The notes under the pieces are model-generated. The model ran no database searches and was not told the origin of the DNA. It saw only the letters and a list, made by a program, of their open reading frames with translations. Below are positions 33,991 to 46,368 of a stretch of 64,000 bases of DNA, piece after piece. How positions within the stretch are numbered: position 1 is the first letter of the stretch; each line of letters opens with the position of its first letter. The DNA is taken from contig JAOVFP010000001.1 of the NCBI GenBank assembly GCA_025738555.1, positions 1,550,001 through 1,614,000 on the forward strand, written 5' to 3'. The DNA is from Cyathus striatus. Its lineage: Eukaryota > Basidiomycota > Agaricomycetes > Agaricales > Nidulariaceae. Both the position numbers and the translations under genes were made by a program.

Positions 33991-35658
33991 ATGTCTTCTC
34001 AGAGCACTCTCCAGCTTTTCCCGGCTCCAAACCAAGGGTTATTCAAGCCTGCAGGTCCGACTCCAAGGATCTGGGCGGGAGTCTCTCCCGCTTCGACCGA
34101 TGCGCTGACGCGTATTTTGAAAGACAACCACGAGCGTTGGAATATCTTCTTTAACTATTCTGGATTCCACAAGTAGGTGTTTATGATGCAGTACAACGAC
34201 ACGAGCTGATTATCCTACACAGTCATTCGGCTCATATCGTCTTAGCTCTGTGGTCCCTCGGAGCACACGAGTCCATCATCGAAGCAGCGTACAAGCTAAG
34301 CAGCTCCATTCAAAGGCCTGTATTCGTTTCTCCCAGGCCTGTGGACGACAAGAACTGGAAAGATCACCTCGGAGACGAGGAGTACGTGATACCGAATTTG
34401 ACTTGTTATAGATGAACTGATATATGTTCGTAGTTATTATAATGCCTATATGAATTTCTTCCAGAGTAAACTCGAGGAGAAAGGCGTAGTCCCTCTCGTC
34501 GAAGAGTACATCTTCAGCACGAATGCGAATGTCGTTGCCGACAAGAGCGGGAAGTTGCCCGGGATGGCAGTCCGCTTTATCGAAGGGCTCATTCATCCGT
34601 TTATTCATACCGGATATGGATTCGAGTTCGGTATGCCTGGGATGGTTGTTGAAGGTAAGCTATCGTCCATAAGACAGCAAGCCTTATTCTGATACAGTTT
34701 GAAATAGGGCTAGCGATGGCAGCTGTTCACGGAGCCAAATCCTTCTCGAAGATCATACCAGCCTCGATGTTCGACACTGACACTGTAGCTGATCTCGCTT
34801 CCAAACTAGGTCAAACCGTCGGGCAGAAAGATACCCCTGAGAAGTCCGTACACGCACTGACGATTCTTGCACGGGTTCAAGCTGATCCTCGATTCGCACC
34901 GAATACTGGAGAGACTGCAGACTTGCATAAGCTCTACGCTGACCCGCATGAAGCGTACGGTGAAGCGATCAAGGAATACGTGGACCAGTGGACGCTCAAT
35001 GGTCCTGTTGAGGATAAGATAGAAGAGTTGGTTTGGATGAATGTTATTATTTATGGTATTGGTTGTTATCAAGGAACGAGACCTGTTAAAGCCAGTTTTT
35101 TCCAGTAAGTGCACACCTTTTGAAGTGAGCTAAATGATGCTAACGATGTAGTATAGCATGCACCTCGTCACTTCGTCCATCTTCCTCTCTAGCGTGGTAG
35201 GACCATTCAGTCCTTCCTCTCAGAAGATTATGCTTCGCACGTATTTGACCACCTCTTTGGCGTGGTACGTGAACTGCGGACGCCCATCAATCAATATCGA
35301 GCAATTCTACACTGAGACAACAGTAGAACTTACCCCTCCAGGCCCAACACCCTCTCCGAACAAAGCAGCATTCCCAGATCCAACCTCTCCACACGCAGCC
35401 ACGCCGAACCCATGGCTTCCCATCGTACAATCCACCATCGTAAACCCAAATGACCATATCGTAAAGCTACAATGCGCGTTGTCACATTTCGCTAGCTCGT
35501 ATGGGAGGAAGAGGTCTGGAACCTTTGCGGAGACGGAGTTGGCGGGCGCGGAGAGGTTGGATGGGACTTTGTTCCTTCGTGTTGCAATTTTGAGTGCTGA
35601 GTCGCTTGGATGGGTTAGGGAGGGTCAGGATTTGGGTGGATTTGAAAATGATGAGTGA
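33991..35658 (+). CDS. Questin-oxidase-like protein QOX2 (DUF4243 family)
   Basis: Exons 33991-34172, 34223-34381, 34434-34654, 34708-35104 and 35157-35658 give 1,461 nt, 486 aa. It is a paralogue of QOX1 with identical intron positions and identical lengths for exons 2 and 3. Blocks include PTPRIWAGVSPAS, ILKDNHERWNIF, FHNHSAHIVLALWSLGA, HTGYGFEFGMPGMVVEG, DQWTLNGPVEDKIEELVWMN and LQCALSHFASSYG. Members of this family (questin oxidase, AflY) cleave or insert oxygen in aromatic polyketide rings; the substrate here is unknown. It is the last gene of the SDR-B, SDR-C, QOX2 run. Confidence 0.9.
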
Positions 35659-36116
35659 GGTGGACTGTGAATGCGAGTGAGTCAATGGCTTATGGTTTGT
35701 TGTGGGACTGTGGAACACAGGTTGCACTAACGCTCACACGTAAATGTTTATGTAAACCCCTGCTCTTTTTGTTATTTCAGAAAAGTAAAGGTTTGAGTGA
35801 ATGTTATTGCTTGAAGTTGTCCATGAAGTATGATATGGGAGCAAGAGAGGATGAATGAATGTGGCCATGGAGGTTTGAAATAGCAGCGACTTCGAGCGAA
35901 CTGCCAGACTGTCACAAAACCGTTTCAGTTGTGACACCTTCGGACAAATACATTTACACAGATACATCACGTTAAAACTTTATGTCAGCATGGTTGTATG
36001 TAAGCTAACTGTAAGCTTATCCTAATATTTCTTCCTCTGTGTTATTGAAAAATATAGAACTACTTTCTAGGAACTTGGATCCGAGTAGTGACTCGATTAC
36101 ATAACTGCATAAGAAT

Positions 36117-36218
36117 GGCCGCCTGGCGAAATGGCATCGCGTCTGACTACGATTATTACTACAGTTCATAAGCAATATCAAAATCAGGAGATTGCAGGTT
36201 CGACCCCTGCGGTGGTCA
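36117..36218 (+). tRNA. tRNA-Arg(ACG) with intron, copy 3
   Basis: GGCCGCC pairs with GGTGGTC. The anticodon loop is CTACGA/A, and an intron of about 30 nt follows position 37. The T-arm is TGCAGGTTCGACCCCTGC. Outside the intron it is nearly identical to the copies at 11610 and 25403. Confidence 0.88.
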
Positions 36219-37614
36219 TCATAAAGGAATGTGTTTATTTTTTTGGTCAATTTCTGTTTGTAGCCTGAACTTAACGAACATATTACTACTATTCTTAGAC
36301 GCAAAATTATCACGTATGACTACGCTTGATATTCTACTTATAATTCATACTTAATTGATAAAATGATTTTGGTATTTACTATCTATCATGTGTTAACCGT
36401 TACATAATCATAATTGTGTTATGTATGTGGTCGAAAAATCAAAAATCCTTCCAAACATATGTAAATGTATTTATATGATGTTTTATGCCACTTAAAGTGT
36501 TTCTTAAATTACTCCAGCTGTAGTCAAATTTTCGGAAAATAAATTCCAACATTTTGCATTTTGATCCAATTGCTAAAAGCTATCAAATGTTGGAGTTAGA
36601 TTTGCATATAAATGAGGAAGGAGTACGAGATTTGGATTATGTAAGGGGCGCCAGATTCAGATGTCCTCTACCTTACCAAGACTAAGCTTTCAGCTATACA
36701 CTATATTTGCCCTAAGCTTCAAATTTTAAACTCAAATATGTTAATCTTTACAGTCCCACTTCAGCTAAGTAACTGAACAGTGGACTTGAAGCGGTTCGCG
36801 TTGACGTGGCAATCTCGCGCTCCTCAAGTTACCGTGCAGCCCCCACTGCTGTACTGCTCACATCGACTTGAATTTCATGAAGTATGGCTTTCAATATGAG
36901 GCAGTTCGCTTTTTCTCTCGCGAGTCGCGCTAACAAGAGGCGTTGCGCATTCGTACTTGTGAGTGTATGCTATTTATATCTGCCGATAACACCTTGTGAT
37001 CGATTGTTCTCTGAGCTTTGTCATGTTACAGCTAACTGCATAATTCCGCGGAATCGCGATCGAAAGTGAACTTTGGTTGGTTGTATTGACATGCAACCGG
37101 CAGAACCGGCATATCCAAGGTGCCACGATTTTTATTATGTAAGATAGCAAGTCATTTACACCCGAGTTACCCGAGTTACAGGATTGTTTTAATTCCTCTT
37201 GCCTTTAACGAGTGAATATTACAAGTTAAATTTTAAAAAATTGATAGCTCGTATTTTTTATGTTTAAAAGACTAGGATACATTTTTAGAAGATTTTATAC
37301 AATGTAAAAGCTCTGCGAATAATATGTTGAAAGAAGTTGAAACGAACTGTCACAATTACTTTTTTGTTTAGATTATCGATCATCCGGGGATTACCGGGAA
37401 GCCGATTGCGCCGGTTACATGTAAACACAACCAACCAACCCATTCATTTCAAACGCGATTCCGCGACATTTTGCAGTTAGCTGTAAGTGTTATGACGTAT
37501 GCATCTCCATAACCGTGTGAGATACAGGTCGCTTAAGAACGTAAAGCATTTCGCGTGTGTAAGCTACCCATCCCTTACCCTTTCCTCGACATCTTATCGC
37601 GTTGTTAGACGACA
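36219..37614. other. Intergenic, no gene supported
   Basis: This is AT-rich DNA followed by the upstream region of the carboxypeptidase gene. The short frames have no domain or splice support. Confidence 0.4.
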
Positions 37615-39946
37615 ATGGGCAAATTACCGCTTCATAGCTCTCCTAGCCAATCTTCATCTGTATACAGTTTTGCATGGAAACTACTAGCTATAGCAGCTAC
37701 CAGTTTAGCTCTTTATACGTGGTCCCCCTTCAGTGACTGCCACAAGTTTATATCGAACGTCTCATTGGACACGGGAGTTTACGAACACATATGTTCACAA
37801 CCCAAACCAGCGGCATCTCAATCCAATTACTCGCAAGCGTATTCTACCCCAGAGTTCTTGGAAGAGAGTGCAAAGAGGTTGTCTGGTGCGATTAAGATTC
37901 CAACCATGTATGTCTCTAAGCTTGTATCTTTGAGACGGAAGGCTTACATCTTTATACACAGGACATATGATGATATGGGGCCAGTAGAAAGCGACGAGCG
38001 TTGGGCACCCTTCGCAGATTTCCACAAATACTTGTTCAATACATATCCCGTTATGTACGTACTAGTTATGCGCTCTATCTAAACAGTAGCACTAAGCGGA
38101 ATCAGCCACAAAGAAACAAACTTGACAATTGTCGGAGGCTATTCACTAATCTACACATTCAAAGGATCCGATTCCTCCCTCAAACCCCTGTTACTTACAG
38201 CACATCAAGATGTCGTTCCTGCGTAAGTTACATTTATCTTTAAACCCCAAGTTCACTGGATGTTGACTTTTTTACATCAGCGTTACATCTCTCAATAGAT
38301 GGACTCATCCTCCATTCGACGGTGTCATTGATGGAGGCTGGATCTTCGGTCGTGGATCCGAAGATTGCAAGAACAGTCTCATTGCGCTAATGACTGCTGT
38401 CGAGCACATGTTAAAAAGCGGATGGAAGCCAACACGCACTCTCAGTAAATCTTCTGTCTACATCTTTCGACGAGTATGTTCTTGATTACTTGCATAGTCC
38501 TCGCTTTCGGACAAGACGAAGAAATAAACGGATTAGTTGGAGCTGTTAACATTGGAAAGCATCTAAAGGGTATCTATGGGAAGAATGGTATCGGTATGAT
38601 TGTTGATGAGGGTGGAATGGGTTTGGATACGCAGTATGGTGTACAAGTCGCTCTCCCTGGAATTGCCGAGAAAGGTTATACAGTAAGTGGAGAGCACTCC
38701 GTGTTCAATTATATTGACCAACAATGCTGCAGAATGCTATTATTGAAGTTGATATGCTTGGAGGACAGTACGTCGATTGCTTGTGGCTGCACTACCATTC
38801 TAATCCACCAATTAAGCTCCTCGGTGCCATCCCGATACACGACAATCGGTATACTCTCTAAGATTGTATCCGCTATCGAGTACGTGCATTATTTCTTATT
38901 CCTTTACCAAGTTTATTAACACCACTCCTTAACAGGGACTCAAATGCGTTCCAACCTCACATCGAAAAGTCCAGTCCGATCTGGGGATATCTCTCATGCA
39001 TAGCTCAATACGGGGTTGGGTCCAAGATTCCTGACTGGATCAAGCAGGCTGTCTCGTCGAACAACCCAGACATGAAAGCTGTAGCTCGCAGATTTGCTCA
39101 AACTACCCCGGAGAATAGGTATATGGTACAGACTTCGAAGGCTGCTACGTTATTTAACGCAGGAATAAAGGTGATGACACCTCGTTTGAATTCATATCTG
39201 CATGTTTTGTTGACATCTCTAAGGTCAATGCTCTTGCAGAAAGTGCGGCTGTCACATTCAATTCTAGGATCGATATATTCAGCTCTGGTGAGACATTCTA
39301 CAAAGGAAAGTAAGATAAGCTACTAATGTTAATGTTCAGTCGAAGAAGTCCAGAACATTTATCTCAACCTGATAGAGCCAATCGCACAAGCATACTCTCT
39401 TCGCCTTAACGGAAGGTCATTTTTCGAATCCCCCATCGGAAATATCAGCGTCACATGGGCGGAGGGGAGCAGTGATCCAACTGCCATCTCACCTTTCACT
39501 ATTGCAGCGCCTGCGTGGGGTGTATTTTCACGGGCTGTTCAAGCGTCTTTTGGAAGTGATGTTATTTCGGCGCCTAGTGCTATGAACGGCAATACAGGTA
39601 AAGGCATACGATGCTGGAGAGGAAGGAAATATTTACCAAATGACTTACACAGATACTCGATACTACGTAAGTGCAGCATACTTCTTTATATAAACAAAAT
39701 TTTGGCAAATTAAGCACCGTTTATGACAGCTGGACCTGTAAGTATACTATAGTATTTACATTGCACAAACTAACTATAGGTGAAGTTCTGAGAACATATA
39801 CCGCTGGAATCCTAATCGCGTTGGTAGCACGTACGTGACATATTCATTTCTTTCATGTTACAAGTAACTTATGTACATTTCTGCTTAGACTTAACGGGCA
39901 CACAGTTGATGAGAAAATCAGTCCGTACTGCTTTGAACTCCGTTAA
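37615..39946 (+). CDS. Carboxypeptidase S-like M20 metallopeptidase
   Basis: Fourteen exons: 37615-37907, 37962-38054, 38106-38222, 38281-38444, 38498-38682, 38733-38767, 38817-38879, 38936-39170, 39224-39287, 39340-39597, 39653-39666, 39730-39737, 39786-39830 and 39889-39946. These give 1,632 nt, 543 aa. A membrane anchor is likely at residues about 20-37 (FAWKLLAIAATSLALYTW), fitting a vacuolar type II protein like yeast Cps1. Zinc-site motifs are His162 in TAHQDVVP, Asp196 in GRGSEDCKNS, Glu230-Glu231 in FGQDEE and His529 in NGHTVDE. GGHSSVP lies in the dimer domain. Family members release C-terminal residues from peptides. Exon 12 is only 8 nt. Confidence 0.88.
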
Positions 39947-41994
39947 TGAAATTAATTGACATCACATAACTCACAGCGACCAGTGCGCATGTGGAAGGAA
40001 TACGATTTTTCACTGGTAAGTAGTTTTACTTATGGTTCTTAGACATTTCTAATATTCCAAAACAGAGCTGATCTTACAAGCAGATGATAAGTCATTGGAG
40101 CTTTAGGAATGCATTATAACCGCATATGCATTGTGAATTGCACAATTTGTGATCTAGCTCCTGGAAGTCTGGTTTTTATACTGCATAGTGTAATACTTAG
40201 AAGTGTTTCTGTGAGCAATAGTCATGGCTGTCAAATCAATTCAGTTTGAAATTAATCTTTTATGGATTGGCATCTTGGCAAACAGTGATCTATTCAAATC
40301 TATTCAAAATAAACATAAATAGATTCCTATGGAAAGTCATCCAATGTGTCCATAAATGTATATAGAGTAGCATGGGGGAAGAAAAAGGGCAGGAACTGCC
40401 AGGAATTCTTCCCTCCCACAGATAGGGTGTGTAAGAGATGAGACTCAGAAATAATTACAAGATGTTTTGACACCAAGAAATACATACATAGTTTATAGTT
40501 TGAATTGAAATCTGAATACCTTGATGCAAACTGAAAATAGCCTGAGTTCATTTTTTGGAATTGCACCCCTTGAACTTACTGAAATTGCACTTCAGGATTT
40601 GAGTTTAATTATTATATTTAGGATTTATATTCTAAGTATTTTATTAAATTAATCACTCTCGTTGCGTGATTCAACAGCGTCAACGAAGGTCGCGGAGTTT
40701 CACCAAGTTTCGATGGAGAATGAGATTGACACGTGGCTCAGGGCTGTATCGTTGATGTATTTATCAAGTATTTATGTACTTATTTGTAATGTCATAGACG
40801 CTTGAAAAGTAACGAAGCCAAATAACCCCAAAGTAAGATATGATTACTTTTGTGACAGCCTTGTGACAACCTCAAATTGACCTGCATAAGTCAAATCAGT
40901 ACAACGGTAACTGGTGCTTGATTGACAGATCGTCGAGATGGATATTTCCTAAGATCCGTAAGAGTAACAGGTCAGTGTCTGTTAGTGCGCTAAGATGGAG
41001 GAGGTGCGGTTTGCGTTCAATTGGGGTTAGAATGGTGACAACGACACCCTTCTAATGTGTTTCGCACGATGTCAGAGTTTCGGGCTCGGAGGACATCAGG
41101 GACCCTGATTGTCCTCCGTCAGGGTAATAGGGAATGAGAAGGAGTCTGTAGCAAATGTCAACGATAACTGAGCCGGCGCTCCCCTTATGTCTCTAATATT
41201 AATAAATAATGACCGCTCTCGTGTATAGCAGGCTAAAAATGTAGTTGACTATGAAAAAAAAAACGTACATCGCCTCATAGTTTATTAGTACCAATTACTA
41301 GCTCATACTATTATTATAAACTGATAAGAATATATATTATATTTACGTGAAATATTATCGAAATAACCTGGTAGTGTATGTATTAATTGTAGAATAGTAG
41401 TGAATACTAACACAATATATTATTATTAACAAGGACTATCATACTGAGCTCGTCGACTCCACGACAATTTAATCAAAGTGAGATATTGCTGCAGCCATTC
41501 TAAATTGTGGCTTAAGAAATAATTAGATATTCACATCTTGACCGCGCAGTAGTATTAAACAATTGTTACCATTGTCTCCTCCGCTAGTACTCTACTTAAA
41601 AACCGCTCGATGACAGGATACTTACTTCCTATTTTGCTTAATTTGTCTTTCTTGTCATCTACTTATGTACTATAGGCATGTCCCATGATTGAATCACATT
41701 TGTACTTACTGCGTTCAATATTCACTAATGCGTAATTCATATTAAAAATGAATAGAAGTTTTCATTTAAGTAATAAATTATGTTTTAATGTACTTGCAAT
41801 TAGAAACACCCCAAGAATGGTAGAAACAACGCTGACGGCGCTGAACTGGCACTGAATTTTTTGCGGAAGCGCGCGTTTCCCACGCCTGGCTCACGAGTAG
41901 ACGTCTGAACTAGAGGTAAACGCGCATTCAGCTCTGCGGACTAGCCTGCGGGAGGTCACGTGCATGTGTGAAGATCCAATCGAGATATAACAAT
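39947..41994. repeat. Intergenic with LTR-like patch and host repeat unit 1
   Basis: About 40130-40660 contains no CG dinucleotide and shares TTGCACCCCTTGAACTT (about 40562) with the solo LTRs at the window start, so it is probably an old LTR-derived fragment. About 41160-41994 is unit 1 of a tandem host repeat that recurs at 43012-43163 plus 45519-46318 (shared AAGAATGGTAGAAAC, GATCCAATCGAGATATAACA). No gene is supported. Confidence 0.55.
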
Positions 41995-43003
41995 GGGGAT
42001 GCCCAATCCCCGGTTACGCGCCGCGGCGTGACATTATGTCACAGCGTGTGACACCTTCTGAAACTTGAAGCCGGGCACCTTTGTCAACTTTCCTCTTTCC
42101 ACAGCATTTATATCACCATAAAACTGTATGTAGTACATTTATATATGTTCATTTAATGTATATATGAGCTTGTTTTAAATATATACATGATTTTAAGACT
42201 TTAAATAGCAAAACTTGAAAAATGCCTGCTATTTTGGCAGGGAAAACTCATTTTGAATAGATGTCCTCAACCGCTTCACGGATCGACATGGATTATAGAG
42301 CAAAATTGCACTATACATCGAGGAAAATATTGCTCCAAACCCAGATTTTTTATTCTCTGTCGTTAAGGTAAAAAACGACCTGAAAAATCACGACTTCTAC
42401 ATATTATGCTTCGAAATTAACAATTCTGCGTTCGGAGCGTTATTACCGTCGTCGAGTAGTGCAAAATTGCTCTATATATCATATGAATCGGTGCATCCGT
42501 TGATGAGTTCTACTCAAAACAAGCCGTTCTACTATATTATTAGTAATATTAGATCTACTAACATTTATCTTGCCAATGCAACTTATTTTTTGCCCTGATC
42601 ACGAAATACATGCTATACACACTAATTCAGTTCAATTTTATATGTTTGTGTTGTTAAAATTCATTGCTAGGATTGTTTTTGGAGAAGATACTTTCTGACC
42701 CAATATCTTATCTCAGAGTAAATATAAGCAAATAAATGCTTCTCACATGCGCGCTTGCACGTTGAGGCATCTGAATAGGTGGTCTAATTAGTCTCACAGT
42801 GAAATTTCTAAATTTTTGCTATATATTTATGCTTATGTTAAATTAAACATGTTTTACTCATCATATGAGATCAAAATATTGATAATTTGAATGTGGAGGA
42901 TGGAAATATGATGTGAGAAAGGCCGGCTTCAAGTTTTGTGACAGATGTGTGACGATGTGTGACACAATAGGGCTGCGTGACATATAGGAATTGGGCATCC
43001 CCA
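41995..43003. mobile_element. 1.0-kb hAT-like element, 8-bp duplication
   Basis: The ends are GGGGATGCCCAAT (left) and ATTGGGCATCCCC(A) (right). The 8-bp duplication ATAACAAT is at 41987-41994 and 43004-43011. Host unit 2 carries the uninterrupted site near 46310 (GATATAACAATTGACGC). The interior lacks a transposase frame. TIR length and duplication size fit a non-autonomous hAT element. Confidence 0.78.
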
Positions 43004-43163
43004 ATAACAATCGACACAAGACCGGAGTCTGTAGTTGATTGTTATATCTCGATAGTGGATCTGTGCCATATGTGGAAGTGAATTGTTCCGGGTCAGGGTC
43101 GCGCTGCACCAGCTCAGAAGCACACCAGCTATAACTGAACCGGTGCTTGTCTTACAACCATAG

Positions 43164-45510
43164 CAGGACAGATGAAATGTGACACATTACACAGTGTGGA
43201 ACACACGTATGGACGTCCACACTGTGTAGATTTTCTGCCCACACTGTGTGGTTGGGTAAATCCGCACATTCCCACACGACTTTCCACATGTTGCTAAGTT
43301 AGACCACACATTGTTAAGTATAAATAATAATAATATTAGTATGTACTGAAGTTACAGCTGTGACAGACTGTGACTAATAGTGACTATACTAATTACTATA
43401 AAGGTCACGTGACCTGAGTAAAGGGCAATAACATCCCTGCTCCATGGGGGGACCAACAAAAGCCAAGGTGACAAGCAATAGTACAAGGTGGTAGGCAGCA
43501 AAAGCAGCAGGCAGTGTCAAAGAAACAACCTCATAGCTGGAGGTTTGGATGCGGTAGGAATTCCAGGACTTGTTTGAATGATCTCAGGTGAGTGCAAGTG
43601 TAAACATCAGGAAACATGGATTTAGCAACATTGATAAGCGCCAAGTGCCCTAGCTGATATTGATCGTCGGCTGCTTATCTGCACCGCATAGTTGATATAG
43701 CATTCCATAGAATATGAGATGGTTCTGTAGCTCGACATACACATAGTGAAATGTTTATAGTTTCTGTAACCTTGCAGGTATGGTACATTGACTTTGTATA
43801 TCTTCATATTTTGTAGGTGACACTATGTAAAACATTATAGTTAAGCTATAATATCTTATAGACTATACAAATATTCCATTTTGCTATTCTGAAAAATCAT
43901 TACAGCTTGAAGATTGAAATATTGAAGAACTAAATAAAATTTTGTATGCACCAGCAAATATGGCAAGAAGAGGACAAGTGCCAAGTCGATTCTAAGAGAC
44001 ATCAAATTTCAATGATCGTTGATGCACGTGATTTTGCTGTCACATGACTATATCAACAATCGAATTTTTGTTTGTTTGTTTACCCATTCTGGTTTGGCCC
44101 TTCAGAGTTTCAACTCGTTCTTGTCTTGCAACCACATTCCTTTCTTTCTGCCACCAACTCCCCCTCCCTACTCCCTCACTCACATTTACCTCTTTACTCC
44201 CCTGCTCACTATCTGCCCATATCACATACTCATCTTTTCAGACAGCATGTATGCCTGGCAAGAGTGTATGTGCTTGAGTGTCATGTAAGTGTTCTATTTC
44301 ACCTTTTGAAATCCATTGACACTATTGTGTTTCTCCAGTGATTCATCATAGTATCCCTTTTCAAATGTGCCTTGGCATACTGGAGGATTGCGCATGTGGT
44401 TGATCCTGCTAGTTTATATAATGGGAGGTATGCTGGATGTGTTGGTGCAAGTGCATCGCTTATGTCTAAGAGGTGGAGGTGGTTTATTGAGTTTATCTTA
44501 CCATGAGACAGTGTAAGTGCTGTACTTACCCTCAGTTTTCCTTCGCTAATCATTTCAGTAGTATTCTATCTTAGTACTGTTTATCTTTATCGTCTCATCT
44601 TGGATAGCAGGGTATGTTATCCTGCAATCTCTTAGTTAACCTTTCGCTCATTTACTTTCACAGGTTCATATGTGTTTGTCTAGTCATTTTGCGATACATT
44701 TATTTATTGTGAGTGCTTTATCTGTAGTGGAACATCAAACTCTGGGCTGTGGCCACTGAAGAAGGGGGTTATTATGGCCGTTGTACATTCCAAGGATGTA
44801 CATACTTTTTATTGAGTCATGTACATGAGTAGCATACAAAATATATTTGCTTGATCTGATTTATTATTGCTGAGTGTCATTATTAACAGAGAACAGCAAT
44901 GCATCATATGATAGTAATAGGTATATGATATGATATAAACTACAATCGCCTATATACACCATATAGTGCGATACATCGGTTGACGACATATCCTTAGGCA
45001 CAATTAAGTAGATCCACAGAGACGGTCAGCTTGGCTATCTCAATCTATCTAGATCTATGATAGTTTAGTGGGTTGCTATACAGGTCTATCAAACGGGGAC
45101 TTGTCTAGCCGACTACACATGCTATACAGTCTATGTAATACTACATCACCTTGCCGTTTTTTCCTGATGAATGAATATATCTGTGAATGACAGTTGAGCA
45201 AAAGCGAGAAGGTCAGTAAACGCCAGGGAAAGACATACTCCCCATGCTTCCTTAAAGGCCCACTTAACTCCTCACCAATGACATCGAATGACAGATACAG
45301 AAAGTGCGACAATTAAAAAAAACCTCTCAATTGGTCACACATGTGACTGTATTTTTATTTTACATTGAATTACTTATTATTTAATAAATGCTAGTTTATT
45401 TTTAAATATTTGTCCACTCGATCATATCACACAGTGTGGTTTGGCCTTGTTTCCACATGTGTGGCCGGGACTTCCACACTGTGTAACGTGTCATGTTTTG
45501 TACCTCCCCC
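43164..45510. mobile_element. 2.3-kb hAT-like element, 8-bp duplication
   Basis: The ends are diverged, but both carry ACACAGTGTGGAA about 25 bp inside in inverse orientation. The left terminus starts CAGGACAG. The 8-bp duplication AACCATAG lies at 43156-43163 and 45511-45518. It splits unit 2 of the host repeat. The interior (43.2-45.5 kb) shows only short frames with no hAT dimerisation or catalytic motif, so it looks non-autonomous. Confidence 0.75.
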
Positions 45511-45518
45511 AACCATAG

Positions 45519-46360
45519 TGTTGGTGGGTTATGACTGCTCTCATGTATAGCAAGCCACAAATGTCATAGATTATGAAAAAAAAAAATCGCCCCATAATTT
45601 AATAGTATTACTCACTTATTAGCTCAAAATAGTATTAAAAATCGACATGAATAAAGTAGAATAAGATGCATAGATTTTTATATTAGTGTGGTAGTGAATA
45701 GTAAAATACAATGTCAACACGAACTATCATGCTGAGTTTAGCATTAGCTTGCCAGTGTTACGATAATTGAATTAAAATGGAATCTCGCCGCAGCCACTAT
45801 AAATTGTGGTTTAAGCAATAATTAAATATTCACATCTTAAATGTATAGTAGTATTAAACATTCGTTACCATTGCCTCCTCCGATGGTACTATATTCGAAA
45901 GCTTTTGAAACCGCTTGATGATGAAATAATTAAGTTGTATTTCACTTAATCTCATCTCTTTCGTCATCTGTTTATATATTGAGCATGTTCCATAAATTAC
46001 ACTACTTAGTACTACTGGTTGCTTTCAATATCAAATAATGTTAAAAATTAGATACTTCATTCGCATTAAAAATGAATAGAAGTTATATTTAAGGAAAGCA
46101 TTTTCTGAACTTGATGTTTCAAGTATGAGCACTTATAAACCCCCCAAGAATGGTAGAAACGACACTGAGGGCGCTGGGTCTGTTGCAGAAGCACACATTT
46201 CCCATGCCTGGCTCACATGTAGACGCCTGAACTAGTGGTAAACGCACATTCAGCTCTGCAGACTAGCCTGTAGAAAGTCATGTGAATGTGTGAAGATCCA
46301 ATCGAGATATAACAATTGACGCAAGACTGAATGAGAAGTTTTAAAATACCAGAAAGGTAG
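45519..46360. repeat. Host tandem repeat unit 2, 3' part
   Basis: It aligns with 41206-41994 (GACTGCTCTCATGTATAGCA against GACCGCTCTCGTGTATAGCA, and shared AATGGTAGAAAC). It ends with the start of a third unit (GACGCAAGACTG) that is cut by the next element. CG-to-TG differences between units are frequent. Confidence 0.65.
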
Positions 46361-46368
46361 GTAGTGTG

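Noticed and set aside
38055..38085. 32-nt intron ending at CTAAACAG in the carboxypeptidase gene
   Set aside because: It is shorter than the other introns here and breaks the frame; the 51-nt intron to 38105 restores the conserved IHKETN...YSLIYTF reading.
44385..44470. GGTTGATCCTGCTAGT resembling the start of 18S rRNA
   Set aside because: Only about 16 bases match and the following sequence does not continue like 18S; probably chance within the hAT-like element.
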